In this document: positions 8,293 through 16,895 of the stretch, one piece after another
Layout: the number at the start of each line of letters is the position of its first letter
Position numbering within the stretch: position 1 is the stretch's first letter
NCBI RefSeq assembly: GCF_029910235.1
Contig: NZ_CP112874.1
Span: 1,984,001 to 2,048,000 of the forward strand
Source: Pseudanabaena galeata CCNP1313
GTDB taxonomy: Bacteria; Cyanobacteriota; Cyanobacteriia; Pseudanabaenales; Pseudanabaenaceae
Reading direction: 5' to 3'
Length of the DNA: 64,000 nucleotides
Notes under the pieces: generated by a model
What the model saw: only the letters and a program-made list of their open reading frames with translations
Database searches by the model: none
Told to the model about the DNA's origin: nothing
Translations under genes and position numbers: made by a program

Positions 8293-9921
8293 ATGCAAGT
8301 GAGGAGTTACGCTATGTCGCAAGTTTGGTTTGAACCAGTACAAAAGTCTCTAGTTGGCGCGATCGCCTTTTCGGCGATTGGAATGCTGCCTAGCGCTATA
8401 TCCAACGTATCGGCTCAGTCGTTACCACCAATCAAGGATGTCCTAACCCAAAATGTCACGTCAGTTTCACAACTCAGTGATGTACGTCCCACAGATTGGG
8501 CTTTTACGGCTTTACAGTCCCTAGTTGAGCGCTATGGATGCATCGCAGGTTACCCCGACAGCACCTTTCGCGGCAGGCAAGCCACCAGTCGCTATGAATT
8601 TGCCGCAGGTTTAAATGCTTGTCTCGACAAAATTAATGAAATTATTTCCGCAGGACTAGCCGATAAAGTTAGTAAAGAGGATCTCGCCACATTACAAAAA
8701 TTGCAAGAAGAATTTGCCGCCGAACTTGCAACGTTGCGTGGACGTGTCGATGCGCTTGATGCAAAAACTGCCAAGCTGGAAGCGCAGCAATTCTCGACGA
8801 CAACTAAGCTCACTGGTCAAGCGATCGCGGCTGTTTCGGTCGGAAGTTCAGGCACTGATTTTCTGCTGGACTCAACTGGAGCGCTGACAACCAATGCGGG
8901 CAAGGTGAATACAACTGTGATCAGCCGTGTGCGCTTGAACTTTAATACGAGTTTTACTGGCGAAGATTTATTACTCACTCGGATTGAGCTTGGCAATGGC
9001 GGCACTGGACTAAGCAATTCTCTTGCTCCCGCAGACAACTTATTAGGGTTCACAGGATTTGGGAACAGTTCTAAATTTGATTACAGTGATGTCGGCACAA
9101 ACGCCACACTCAATCGCTTGCGTTACGATTTCCCGATTGGCAAAGATATCCAAGCTTCGATTGGCACAAACATGTCGCTGAACGACCATCTGGATGCGAA
9201 TAGTTTTGCCAATGACGAGTCCGCCGATTTTTCTAGTGGCATGTTTATCAATAACCCCTTGATTTTGCCTGTGAATGATGGGGCTGGAGCAGCGATCGCA
9301 TGGAACTTTGGCGGTAGTGCTTTTACCTTGAGAGCAGGTTATGTGGCTCAGAATGCTAATAGCCCGACCTCTGACGGCACGATCAATCGTGGCTTATTTG
9401 GTGATCCTTACCAAGGTACGGTTGAGCTAGAGTTTGCGCCGAAAAATGCTGATGATGCAAGTCCCTTTGCGATCCGTCTGCAATATACTCGCGCCTCGGT
9501 AAATAATCTGGACTACAACACAGGCGGCGTAAACCTTGAGTGGGCTTTTAATAAATCTGTAGCCCTTTTTGGACGCTATGGATTCGGCAATATCAGTAAT
9601 CGCGGTAATGCCATTTCCGCAGCGCTTCCCACCTATACAACTACAGCCAATGATTCTCTAAATCCCCAAACTTGGTCTGCGGGTTTTGCTTTTCCTGATT
9701 TGTTTAAGGAAGGTGCAATGGCAGCGATCGCGGTTGGACAACCTTTCATTGAGAGTCAAGTAGGTAACGCTACTCAAACCAATGTGGAGTTGTTCTATCG
9801 CTTTCCGATCTCAGACAATATCAGTATCACTCCTGATTTGCAGTTCATTTTTAATCCCAACAACAACAGTGACAATAGCACCATTACTGTCGGCACATTG
9901 AGGACTGTATTTTCGTTCTAA
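8293..9921 (+). CDS. SLH-domain outer-membrane porin (OprB/SomA-like)
   Basis: An outer-membrane beta-barrel channel anchored to peptidoglycan through an SLH domain, the standard cyanobacterial porin design. The N-terminus has a signal peptide (hydrophobic AIAFSAIGMLPSA, cleavage likely after VSAQS). The SLH domain is at about residues 60-120 (DVRPTDWAFTALQSLVERYG ... YPDSTFRGRQATSRYEFA), followed by a coiled linker (about 125-160) and a C-terminal barrel of alternating strands ending in aromatic VFSF. An upstream 7-1-7 Fur/Zur palindrome suggests expression under metal limitation, so the substrate may be a metal or metal complex; that is inference. The start at 8293 could also be the ATG at 8314. 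Confidence 0.9.
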   Translation: MQVRSYAMSQVWFEPVQKSLVGAIAFSAIGMLPSAISNVSAQSLPPIKDVLTQNVTSVSQLSDVRPTDWAFTALQSLVERYGCIAGYPDSTFRGRQATSRYEFAAGLNACLDKINEIISAGLADKVSKEDLATLQKLQEEFAAELATLRGRVDALDAKTAKLEAQQFSTTTKLTGQAIAAVSVGSSGTDFLLDSTGALTTNAGKVNTTVISRVRLNFNTSFTGEDLLLTRIELGNGGTGLSNSLAPADNLLGFTGFGNSSKFDYSDVGTNATLNRLRYDFPIGKDIQASIGTNMSLNDHLDANSFANDESADFSSGMFINNPLILPVNDGAGAAIAWNFGGSAFTLRAGYVAQNANSPTSDGTINRGLFGDPYQGTVELEFAPKNADDASPFAIRLQYTRASVNNLDYNTGGVNLEWAFNKSVALFGRYGFGNISNRGNAISAALPTYTTTANDSLNPQTWSAGFAFPDLFKEGAMAAIAVGQPFIESQVGNATQTNVELFYRFPISDNISITPDLQFIFNPNNNSDNSTITVGTLRTVFSF

Positions 9922-9922
9922 T

Positions 9923-10039
9923 TTAACGTGAATTCGATATAGCCATTTGCTTCGTGCGAAGCACGAAGCAAATAGCGAAAAATGGTAAGAATCGCTAAGC
10001 GATTCTTACCATTTTTCGCTTTTGTCGAACTGACGTTAA
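9923..10039 (-). repeat. Family A element, copy 3
   Basis: A full copy in reverse orientation, starting one base after the porin stop codon. In hairpin 2 the usual GCGGCGTGC/GCACGCCGC arms are changed to GCTTCGTGC/GCACGAAGC: two substitutions on one arm matched by two on the other. Confidence 0.92.
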
Positions 10040-10092
10040 TTTACCGAAGGGTTTAAGAAACCATTGACAGCAATTGCAGCCGAACGAGCTAA

Positions 10093-10131
10093 AAGAAAAA
10101 ACTGCAAGCATTGCTTCGCAGTTTTTTTCTT
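10093..10131. terminator. Hairpin with T-rich arm after porin
   Basis: AAGAAAAAACTGC pairs with GCAGTTTTTTTCTT around a 12-base loop. The run of seven T on the 3' side makes it a plausible Rho-independent terminator for the porin transcript. The rest of 9922-10305 holds a family A element and AT-rich sequence with no gene. Confidence 0.6.
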
Positions 10132-10305
10132 GGTTTGGATTTGATGTAATACCAATTCAGTAAGGGGTTTAAAAACGCAAAATGGCATAGCTATTTACTA
10201 AAGCTCATGCCAAATACATGATTATTTGATAAAAGTTTGATTGGTGTTAGCGATCGCATTATGATATTCGCACTGTAAATAGTAAGCGTACCGAGAGCGA
10301 GGTTA

Positions 10306-11526
10306 ATGACTGCTCAAGCAACACATCACAAGTCTAATAATGAGCCAAGCAGCCCAAAGGACTGGTCGTGGAAATTTTGGCAGGTCGTGCCGCTTTACCC
10401 CTATGGTCAGAGACGCACTATTCGTAACGAAATTGTCAAGGATGCGATCTGGACATTCGAGCAGCTTCAGGGGATTTTTTATGTAGTCGTACCGATCAGA
10501 ATGACGGTAGTGAAATTATCGGCTGGCGGACTGCTGGTATATGCTCCAGTCGCCCCAACTCCCGAATGTATTCGTCTCGTAAATGAACTGGTCGCTGAAC
10601 ATGGCGATGTCAGATATATTATTTTGCCCACGGTTTCAGGAATTGAGCATAAGGTATTTGTGGGACCCTTTGCGCGACAGTTCCCCAAGGCTCACGTTTA
10701 TGTCTCCCCGCACCAATGGAGCTTCCCATTCAATTTGCCACTTAGTTGGTTAGGAATGCCTTGGGGGCGCACATCGCTACTACCTGAAGATAGCTCAAAG
10801 GTTCCCTTTGCCGATCAGTTTGACTATGCAATTCTGGGTTCGATTGAACTAGGATTAGGAAGGTTTGCGGAGGTCGCAATGTTCGACAAGCGATCGCAGA
10901 CTCTTTTAGTTACAGATACGATTGTTTCTGTTTCTGAAAAGCCGCCAGAAATATTACAAATCGATCCCTATCCATTGCTATTTCATGCTAGAGATGGTGC
11001 AGATGAACCCATTGTCGATACAGAAGTAAATCGGATACGTGGTTGGCAAAGAACTGCACTATTTCTATTCTATTTCCGCCCACAAGTTTTGGAAACCGTT
11101 CCCTTTTTCCAATCTCTACTAGATATTAGCAAAGCCCCAGAGCGATCGCGCAAAGCCTTTTTTGGTCTATTCCCTTTTCGCTGGCAATATGACTGGTATC
11201 AGTCCTTTGAAGCTTTACGCGGACAAGGACGTATTTTTGTCGCGCCGATCCTTCAAACTCTCATTCTCAATCGCGATCCTCAAGCCGTGATCTCATGGGC
11301 AGACAAGGTTGCTAGTTGGAATTTTGTGCGGATTGTTCCTTGCCATTTTGACAACGCGATCGCTGTAACACCCCATGAATTTCGCCAAGCCTTTAGCTTC
11401 TTAGAGAAGAATCCTCAACCTTCAAATATTCCTGACCTTCCTGAAAGGGACTTTACAGTTCTTAATCAAATCAATAATATTTTACAAAGCAGTCGCATTA
11501 TTGTAAAAGCAAAGGAAAAAATTTAA
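10306..11526 (+). CDS. DUF4336 domain protein
   Basis: A 406-residue protein of the DUF4336 family, common in cyanobacteria and plastid-bearing eukaryotes and distantly like metallo-beta-lactamase folds. Visible features are a Trp-rich N-terminus (KDWSWKFWQVVPLYPYGQRR), the conserved strand KLSAGGLLVYAPVAPT near residue 70, and a second block near residue 300 (ILQTLILNRDPQAVISWADK) ending with IVPCHFDNAIAV. No signal peptide or membrane helix is evident. The biochemical role is not known. It stands alone between the porin and a TnpB transposon and is not in an evident operon. Confidence 0.75.
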   Translation: MTAQATHHKSNNEPSSPKDWSWKFWQVVPLYPYGQRRTIRNEIVKDAIWTFEQLQGIFYVVVPIRMTVVKLSAGGLLVYAPVAPTPECIRLVNELVAEHGDVRYIILPTVSGIEHKVFVGPFARQFPKAHVYVSPHQWSFPFNLPLSWLGMPWGRTSLLPEDSSKVPFADQFDYAILGSIELGLGRFAEVAMFDKRSQTLLVTDTIVSVSEKPPEILQIDPYPLLFHARDGADEPIVDTEVNRIRGWQRTALFLFYFRPQVLETVPFFQSLLDISKAPERSRKAFFGLFPFRWQYDWYQSFEALRGQGRIFVAPILQTLILNRDPQAVISWADKVASWNFVRIVPCHFDNAIAVTPHEFRQAFSFLEKNPQPSNIPDLPERDFTVLNQINNILQSSRIIVKAKEKI

Positions 11527-11543
11527 CTAACGCGAACGAGAAG

Positions 11544-11582
11544 TCCCGCACTCTATCCGTATACAAGGATGAGTGACGGGAT
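11544..11582 (+). other. Left-end hairpin of TnpB-only element
   Basis: TCCCGCACTCTATCC and GGATGAGTGACGGGA form an imperfect hairpin with single-base bulges, the structure recognised by Y1 transposases. From CCCGCAC to GGGATG it matches the left end at 47362-47399 (opposite strand) with one change in the loop. Confidence 0.75.
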
Positions 11583-11674
11583 GAAAGTGAGCCAGAAACA
11601 AATTGAGCGATTCTCGAATCAATAGAAGTTATCTATGCTATAATTAGCTTATCAGTATTCTACAATCTTGATAA

Positions 11675-12892
11675 ATGTATAAGGCGTACAAGTACAGAAT
11701 CTATCCCACAAGTGAGCAAGAAACCTTGCTTGCAAAGTCTTTTGGCTGTGCGAGATGGTTCTGGAACTATGCCTTAAACCTATGCCAAGAAACCTATAAA
11801 AATACTGGCAAGGGGTTAACTAGAGGGTATATACAAGGCTTACTCCCTGCACTCAAGAAGGAATACGAATGGTTAACCGAGCCGTATTCTCAATGCTTGC
11901 AAGTAGTCGCATTGAATCTATCCACTGCCTACAAAAATTTCTTTGACAAACGGGCAATGCTGCCTAAATTCAAGTCAAAGCATGGTAAGCAGTCAATTAG
12001 TTATCCCCAAAACGTCAAGTTTGACGGTGACAAGATTAGTTTACCTAAGATTGGATTAGTCCACTGTCAGCGCCATCGTGGCTTTGATGGAACTATTAAA
12101 ACTGTCACTGTTTCTCGCAATCCCGATGGTAAACATTTTGTTTCCGTCTTGGTTGACGATGGCAAAGGTAATCCTGAATTAATGCCAGTGGATAAAGCTA
12201 TTGGTATTGATGTGGGATTAACCCATTTTGCGATTACCAGTGACGGCTCTAAATTTGATAATCCTAGATTTTTTATCAAACATCAACGCAACTTAAAGCG
12301 TAAACAGCAAAAGCTATCCAAGAAAAAGAAGGGTAGCCAAAACCGTAAAAAAGCAAGATTGGCTGTGGCAAAAGTTCACTCCAAAATTGCCAGATGTCGC
12401 GAAGATTTTCTGCACAAGCTGTCCCGCAAGATAGTAAACGAAAACCAAGTTATTGCAGTAGAAAATCTCAATGTCAAGGGCATGGTCAAAAATCATAATC
12501 TAGCCAAAGCGATTAGCGATGTTGGCTGGGGTATGTTCTGCACAATGCTCAAATACAAGGCTGAAAGTGAAGGAAGGCAATATATCGAGATTGATCGATG
12601 GTTCCCTAGCTCTAAAACTTGCCATGTATGCCTAAATCGAGTTGATAACCTCACTCTTGATGTTAGGGCATGGACTTGTAAGCATTGTGGTACTCTCCAT
12701 GACCGTGATGTAAATGCAGCGATAAACATTAGAAATGAAGCCTTGCGGATACTTCGACTCGGCTCAGTACGAGTTATCTCGTTAGGAACTAGCGAGTCTG
12801 CCTGTGGAGGAGATGTAAGTCGATCTGGTAAAACTTCGGTTTTGTTGGACGCTATCCCCGTTGAATCAGGAAGCCAGCTCTGTACCGCCTAA
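11675..12892 (+). CDS. tnpB: TnpB, RNA-guided endonuclease of IS605 family
   Basis: A 405-residue TnpB/OrfB protein, an ancestor-type relative of Cas12 nucleases that cuts DNA guided by a transposon-end RNA and favours transposon retention. It has the N-terminal helical domain (YKYRIYPTSEQ), a split RuvC domain with Asp179 (GIDVGL), Glu263 (VENLNVKG) and Asp345 (HDRDVNAA), and a zinc-ribbon CxxC pair (Cys316/319 and Cys335/338). All catalytic residues are present, so it looks intact. The guide RNA would overlap the gene's 3' end and the right end. Identity to the TnpB at 45642-46871 is low outside the motifs. Confidence 0.93.
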   Translation: MYKAYKYRIYPTSEQETLLAKSFGCARWFWNYALNLCQETYKNTGKGLTRGYIQGLLPALKKEYEWLTEPYSQCLQVVALNLSTAYKNFFDKRAMLPKFKSKHGKQSISYPQNVKFDGDKISLPKIGLVHCQRHRGFDGTIKTVTVSRNPDGKHFVSVLVDDGKGNPELMPVDKAIGIDVGLTHFAITSDGSKFDNPRFFIKHQRNLKRKQQKLSKKKKGSQNRKKARLAVAKVHSKIARCREDFLHKLSRKIVNENQVIAVENLNVKGMVKNHNLAKAISDVGWGMFCTMLKYKAESEGRQYIEIDRWFPSSKTCHVCLNRVDNLTLDVRAWTCKHCGTLHDRDVNAAINIRNEALRILRLGSVRVISLGTSESACGGDVSRSGKTSVLLDAIPVESGSQLCTA

Positions 12893-12915
12893 GCCGTCAG
12901 CGTCTGGTAGTTCAC
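12860..12915 (+). ncRNA. Probable right end and guide (omega/re) RNA scaffold end
   Basis: By analogy with characterised TnpB systems, the guide RNA scaffold runs through the tnpB 3' end and stops at the transposon right end, followed by a guide taken from flanking DNA. Here the segment AGGAAGCCAGCTCTGTACC to GTAGTTCAC has the features of such an end. The boundaries are inferred. Confidence 0.45.
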
Positions 12916-12980
12916 CAAACGCTAAGAAACTGTACATATCTTATTGTCAGCCACTAAAAGTAATTCTCATTATTTTAAAA

Positions 12981-13027
12981 GCCAAACCAGTAAAAGCCTC
13001 GCTTCGCGAGGCTTTTACTGGTTTGGC
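12981..13027. repeat. Perfect hairpin
   Basis: A 22-bp perfect stem (arm GCCAAACCAGTAAAAGCCTC plus GC) with loop TTC. It is directly followed by a second hairpin sharing two bases. Confidence 0.75.
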
Positions 13028-13066
13028 TCCTAGAGGAGGTTTGCGGCGCAAACCTCCTCTAGGAGC
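13026..13066. repeat. Second, abutting perfect hairpin
   Basis: A 19-bp perfect stem (GCTCCTAGAGGAGGTTTGC) with loop GGC. The left arm contains its own short palindrome (CTCCTAGAGGAG), which could form an alternative fold. Confidence 0.75.
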
Positions 13067-13089
13067 TAGTTTGAAATTAACCTAAACTG

Positions 13090-13203
13090 ACGTGAGTTCG
13101 ATATCACCATTTGCAGCGTGCAAAGCACGCCGCAAATGGCGAAAAATGGTAAGAATCGCTAAGCGATTCTTACCATTTTTCGCTTTCGTCGAACTGACGT
13201 TAA
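13090..13203 (-). repeat. Family A element, copy 4
   Basis: A full copy in reverse orientation, from ACGTGAGTTCGAT to GAACTGACGTTAA. Hairpin 2 has one unpaired change (GCAGCG against CGCCGC), so compensation is incomplete here. Confidence 0.9.
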
Positions 13204-13233
13204 ACTGAGGTGATTTTAGTACTTCTAATACCA

Positions 13234-13266
13234 AAAGCACAAAATGGCTACGCCATTTTGTGCTTT
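13234..13266. repeat. Short hairpin of the AAAGCACAAAATGG type
   Basis: A 14-bp stem (AAAGCACAAAATGG) with a CTACG loop. Decayed relatives are visible near 20660 (ATAAAATGGCTACATCAT) and 45589 (ACACAAAAAGGC), suggesting another small repeat group. Confidence 0.6.
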
Positions 13267-13351
13267 GCAAACCCTTACTGGGTTTGCTTTTTTTTGTGAA
13301 AATGCGGCGAAACTTCCATGAATTGGTATAACTCCCAGTGATGGAAATACT

Positions 13352-13404
13352 AAACCCGATTAGTTGAAAGTCTGCCGTTGGAGGACTTTCAACTAATCGG
13401 GTTT
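13352..13404. repeat. Perfect hairpin
   Basis: A 21-bp stem (AAACCCGATTAGTTGAAAGT plus C) around an 11-base loop, upstream of the Fur/Zur box of the COG0523 gene. No gene lies in 12893-13624; the interval is filled by five hairpin-type repeats and the operator. Confidence 0.7.
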
Positions 13405-13473
13405 TATAATGAGAATTGCTGGATGCATCTTGTTGAGGTTGACATTGTTACTAATGTGAGTATGCTTATAAGA

Positions 13474-13490
13474 ATGATAATCATTATCAT
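13474..13490. promoter_or_regulatory. Fur/Zur-family operator upstream of COG0523 gene
   Basis: ATGATAATCATTATCAT is a perfect palindrome containing the 7-1-7 core TGATAATCATTATCA. It lies about 135 bp before the ATG of a His-rich COG0523 GTPase, a class of gene regulated by Zur in many bacteria including cyanobacteria. Zur is the most likely regulator. Confidence 0.8.
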
Positions 13491-13521
13491 AATTTAATTT
13501 TATGGGCTTCCCATAAACCAA

Positions 13522-13574
13522 GGAACCAAATTTTTGATGATGCGGCTTCGCCGCATCATCAAAAATTTGGTTCC
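13522..13574. repeat. Perfect hairpin in COG0523 leader
   Basis: A 24-bp perfect stem (GGAACCAAATTTTTGATGAT plus GCGG) with a CTTCG loop, between the operator and the start codon. If transcription starts near the operator, this hairpin would be in the 5' leader, where it could weaken or insulate expression. Confidence 0.75.
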
Positions 13575-13624
13575 CTATTAAATTGCAGAACCCTAACACC
13601 ATTAAAGTCAGGTTGGACAAGACT

Positions 13625-14647
13625 ATGAAATCTCCTCAGCTCGATATTCCTAAACGGGGAATGCCTGTAACGATTGTTACGGGGTTTCTCGGTAGTGGAA
13701 AAACGACACTCCTTAATCAAATTCTCAAAAATCGTCAGGATTTGAAAGTAGCCGTTTTAGTGAACGAATTTGGCGACATCAACATTGATGGGCAGTTACT
13801 TGTTGATATTGAAGATGGCATGGTGGAGCTAAGTAATGGTTGTATTTGCTGCACGATCAATGACAGCTTAGTTGATGCTGTGTATAACGTTTTGGAGAGA
13901 GAAGAGCGCATTGACTATATGGTGATTGAGACTACTGGTGTTGCCGACCCTCTACCGATCGCCTTGACTTTTTTGGGAACTGAACTAAAGCACCTCACTC
14001 GCCTTGATTCTATCCTCACTGTGATTGATGCGGAGACATTTACTGCTGAGCATTTTGGTAGTGAGGCGGCGCTTAGTCAGGTGCAGTATGGCGATATAGT
14101 CTTACTGAACAAGACAGATTTAGTGCCAGAAGCACAGGTTAATGAATTAGAAGAATATCTTCGCAAGACTAAATCTAAAGCGAGAATTCTGCGATCGCAG
14201 CATGGTGAAGTTCCATTGCCTTTGATTTTAGATGTGGATCTTGCGCCAACTAGTGTTTATCAACAGGTAGAAAACGAGGATGAAGTATATGAGCATGAAC
14301 ATCATCATCACAAGCATGAGCATCACGATCATGAACATCATCATCACCATTCCGACCATTTAGATAATGATGGGTTTATTTCTGTTTCTTTCCAAAGCGA
14401 TCGCCGTTTTGATTTAGACAAGTTCACCTATTTTCTTGATAAGGTAATGCCCGTTGATGTATTTAGAGCAAAAGGGGTTCTCTGTTTTGATTCTGAAGAT
14501 CTTCGTTTTGTTTTTCAATTGAGCGGAAAGCGCTACGAACTGAACTATGACCATCGCAAGAAGCCTATTGACAACCAATTAGTTCTTATTGGCAGAAATC
14601 TTGATGCACAGTTGCTTCAACAACAGTTGCGGGAATGCTTGGTATAA
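13625..14647 (+). CDS. COG0523 (CobW/ZNG1-like) metal-chaperone GTPase
   Basis: A G3E-family GTPase of 340 residues thought to insert zinc or another metal into client enzymes under scarcity. The Walker A is GFLGSGKTT, the family CxCC metal site is in SNGCICCT, the guanine-specificity motif is NKTD, and a very His-rich linker (about 16 His in HEHHHHKHEHHDHEHHHH) is typical of zinc-handling members. I chose the ATG at 13625 (MKSPQLDIPKRGMPV); a TTG at 13583 in frame is less likely. It is preceded by a Zur-type palindrome and followed 28 bp later by hisI, a zinc enzyme gene, suggesting a zinc-starvation operon. Confidence 0.9.
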   Translation: MKSPQLDIPKRGMPVTIVTGFLGSGKTTLLNQILKNRQDLKVAVLVNEFGDINIDGQLLVDIEDGMVELSNGCICCTINDSLVDAVYNVLEREERIDYMVIETTGVADPLPIALTFLGTELKHLTRLDSILTVIDAETFTAEHFGSEAALSQVQYGDIVLLNKTDLVPEAQVNELEEYLRKTKSKARILRSQHGEVPLPLILDVDLAPTSVYQQVENEDEVYEHEHHHHKHEHHDHEHHHHHSDHLDNDGFISVSFQSDRRFDLDKFTYFLDKVMPVDVFRAKGVLCFDSEDLRFVFQLSGKRYELNYDHRKKPIDNQLVLIGRNLDAQLLQQQLRECLV

Positions 14648-14675
14648 TTTGCTTTAATCATCTAATATCTAAAAA

Positions 14676-15008
14676 ATGTCTGACAATTGGATTGAAAATC
14701 TCAAGTATGATGAGCGAGGATTGATCCCTGCGATCGCGCAGGATCATCAAGATGGCACAATTTTAATGATGGCGTGGATGAATCGTCATGCTTTGGAGTT
14801 AACAGTTTCTACTGGCGAAGTGCATTATTGGAGCCGATCGCGTCAAGAATTGTGGCATAAGGGAGCCACATCTGGGCATATCCAAAAGCTCAAAAAGATC
14901 TATTACGATTGCGATCGTGATGTGGTTTTGGTGAAAATTGAGCAGGTTGGTGATATTGCCTGTCACACTGGCGTGAGAAGTTGTTTCTTTACAGAAGTTC
15001 CAATTTAA
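14676..15008 (+). CDS. hisI: Phosphoribosyl-AMP cyclohydrolase
   Basis: It opens the adenine ring of phosphoribosyl-AMP, the third step of histidine synthesis, and is a zinc enzyme. The 110-residue protein is the HisI domain alone, without the HisE pyrophosphohydrolase that is often fused in bacteria. Zinc-binding Cys residues (Cys79, Cys96, Cys103) and the Mg-binding Asp cluster (DCDRD, residues 78-82) are present. It lies 28 bp after the COG0523 gene, so it is likely co-transcribed and under the same Zur-type operator. A separate copy elsewhere in the genome is possible; this one may be the copy expressed during zinc limitation. Confidence 0.93.
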   Translation: MSDNWIENLKYDERGLIPAIAQDHQDGTILMMAWMNRHALELTVSTGEVHYWSRSRQELWHKGATSGHIQKLKKIYYDCDRDVVLVKIEQVGDIACHTGVRSCFFTEVPI

Positions 15009-15050
15009 AAGCTCACGTTACATACAGCACTTTACTCTCAAATCCAAACC

Positions 15051-15099
15051 AAGAGACTTTTTGAAAGTGCGGCAAAGCAACACTTTCAAAAAGTCTCTT
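15051..15099. repeat. Repeat family F, copy 2
   Basis: A stem of about 19 bp (AAGAGACTTTTTGAAAGTG) with loop CGGCAAAGCAA, preceded by CTCAAATCCAAACC as in the other F copies. It lies just upstream of a family A element. Confidence 0.72.
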
Positions 15100-15113
15100 A
15101 CGGTTTAATTGAT

Positions 15114-15233
15114 CAACGTGAGTTCGTTATAGCCATTTGCGGCTGCTTCGCACGCCGCAAATGGCGAAAAATGGTAAGAATCGCTTAGCGATTCTTACCA
15201 TTTTTCGCTTTCGTCGAACTGACATCATGTTAA
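15114..15233 (-). repeat. Family A element, copy 5
   Basis: Reverse orientation, from CAACGTGAGTTCG to GAACTGACATCATGTTAA. Hairpin 1 is perfect with a TTA loop. Hairpin 2 has lost bases in one arm (GGCTGC against GCACGCC). It sits between convergent hisI and the phosphohexomutase gene. Confidence 0.88.
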
Positions 15234-15282
15234 ACAAGAGGCTTAAGCCCCTTTCCTGTTCAAGTTATTTTTACAAGTTGCC

Positions 15283-16809
15283 TTAATGGAAGAGTGCAGA
15301 AATGTCTAGCCCTTCTATAGGTTGGAGGAATTCTAATAGCCTTTTGGCGATCTTGGTAACACCACCTTGGACATTAGATTCAATATTTAAGGGCATGACG
15401 GGATCGTGTAATGAGAGTCTAAGCAAAAACCAACCATTCTCATTGTCAGAAGTGCAGGAAACACGGATACCTTCGTAGTTATTGGGGACAATTTGCCAGT
15501 CAGTTTGGGCGTTAGTGAATACTTGTAAATCTTTAATTACGCGATCGCCCAAAGCTTTAAAATCCTCCACAAGCATTTTGATGCGAAACTCTTCACTTTC
15601 GGCTGGTTCTTGTAAGTTGGCAATTAAATCGGTGAGAGATTTTCCTGCTAGTTTCGACTTGGCTAATTCAATTAAAAGCTTACTCACCAAGTAAGCACCA
15701 TCGTCAAGGAAATAGTTCTCTTTCATCGCGCCATGTCCAGAAGTCTCGATCGCTAGCCAAGACTCTTGCCCTGATTGATTGAGGCGCATGGATTCATTAA
15801 TCACATTTTTGTAACCACGTTTGAATCGATGATGTACGCCTTGCAAATCCTGCTCGATAAATTTGGTCAGTCCATCGGAAGTTATGGAATCAGTAACGAT
15901 CGTTGAGTTGGAATGCTCTTTAAGGACGATCGCAGAAATTAGGGCAATCAAGCGATTACGATTAAGCTCTTTGCCGAATTGATCAACCGCTGCACTGCGA
16001 TCGACATCGGTATCAAAAATAATCCCAAAGTCTGCTTGATGCTTGATTACGGCTTCGCAGATAGAAGCCATGGCAACTTTGTCTTCTGGATTAGGAACAT
16101 GATTGGGAAATGTGCCATCGGGATCGAGAAACTGACTCCCCGTAATATCTGCGCCTAAAGGTTGCAACACTTTACTGGCATAGAATCCCCCCGCTCCATT
16201 ACCTGCATCCACGATTATTTTTAAGCCCTGAAGTGGCTGTTCGTAATTGTCAGGATGATTGACAGATTCACGAATTTTCGTGACAAATTGTTGAGCATAC
16301 ACCGAAATAAAATCATGTTCAGTGATGCTACCTAAAGCCTCAGAAACTGCAAATTCATTCTTTTCGGCAAGATGGAGAATATCTGTAATATCTTTTTTTT
16401 CGAGTCCTCCTTGGGCGGTAAAGAACTTTAAGCCATTGCGATTGAAGGGTAAATGACTTGCCGTGAGCATAATCGCGCCATCGCAGCAAAAGCCATCGGT
16501 AATCGTACTCATAAACATCGCTGGTGTAGAGGCGATCGCAAAGTCATACACTTGACTGCCGAGGGAATTAATTCCTTCCATGACTGCTTGCATTAACTCT
16601 GCGCCCGATAGCCGACTATCGCGCCCTACGGAAATCAGTAAGTCTGAGGTAGGTTTGTTTAGTTTCTGAGATAACCAAGTGGCAAAGGCTTGACCTAAAA
16701 CTTTGGCAATTTCAGGCGTTAGGTTTACATCTTCATTGGGCACACCTGCGATCGCTACGCCACGAATATCGGAACCATTTTGAAGCTTTTTCCAATTGAA
16801 ATCTTGCAT
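15283..16809 (-). CDS. Phosphomannomutase/phosphoglucomutase family enzyme
   Basis: An alpha-D-phosphohexomutase of 508 residues that moves phosphate between C1 and C6 of hexose phosphates, supplying sugar-nucleotide synthesis. Visible sites: phosphoserine loop TASHLPFNRNGLKF (family consensus TASHNP; Leu replaces Asn), metal loop FDTDVDRSAAVD, sugar-recognition loop IETSGHGA, and a C-terminal phosphate-binding domain (NYEGIRVSC). The N-terminus IRGVAIAGVPNEDVN fits the algal/plant-like phosphomannomutase subgroup. Substrate preference cannot be told from sequence. An ABC exporter gene lies upstream, close by on the same strand (78 bp gap), with a long hairpin between. Confidence 0.88.
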   Translation of the reverse strand: MQDFNWKKLQNGSDIRGVAIAGVPNEDVNLTPEIAKVLGQAFATWLSQKLNKPTSDLLISVGRDSRLSGAELMQAVMEGINSLGSQVYDFAIASTPAMFMSTITDGFCCDGAIMLTASHLPFNRNGLKFFTAQGGLEKKDITDILHLAEKNEFAVSEALGSITEHDFISVYAQQFVTKIRESVNHPDNYEQPLQGLKIIVDAGNGAGGFYASKVLQPLGADITGSQFLDPDGTFPNHVPNPEDKVAMASICEAVIKHQADFGIIFDTDVDRSAAVDQFGKELNRNRLIALISAIVLKEHSNSTIVTDSITSDGLTKFIEQDLQGVHHRFKRGYKNVINESMRLNQSGQESWLAIETSGHGAMKENYFLDDGAYLVSKLLIELAKSKLAGKSLTDLIANLQEPAESEEFRIKMLVEDFKALGDRVIKDLQVFTNAQTDWQIVPNNYEGIRVSCTSDNENGWFLLRLSLHDPVMPLNIESNVQGGVTKIAKRLLEFLQPIEGLDISALFH

Positions 16810-16842
16810 GATTTTTCCCTACGGTAATAATCTAGATAAACT

Positions 16843-16895
16843 ACAAATAAATTTTTAAAAGCTTTGCTTCGCAAAGCTTTTAAAAATTTATTTGT
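16843..16895. repeat. Long perfect hairpin over ABC gene stop codon
   Basis: A 25-bp perfect stem (ACAAATAAATTTTTAAAAGC plus TTTGC) with loop TTC. The stop codon and last codons of the ABC transporter gene lie within the upstream arm, so this repeat joined or captured the gene end. It may terminate the ABC transcript before the mutase gene. Confidence 0.8.

Larger units (their letters stand above)
11544..12915 (+). mobile_element. TnpB-only IS605-family element (IS1341-like)
   Basis: It has a left-end imperfect hairpin (11544-11582), a tnpB gene, and a right end finishing near TAGTTCAC (12908-12915). No tnpA lies between left end and tnpB. The left end is almost identical to that of the complete element at 45626-47400, so it could be moved in trans by that element's TnpA. 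The outer limits are estimates, since these elements have no terminal inverted repeats or target duplications. Confidence 0.75.

Noticed and set aside
10540-11526. DUF4336 protein as a true metallo-beta-lactamase
   Set aside because: No HxHxDH zinc-binding motif is visible, so hydrolase activity cannot be claimed.
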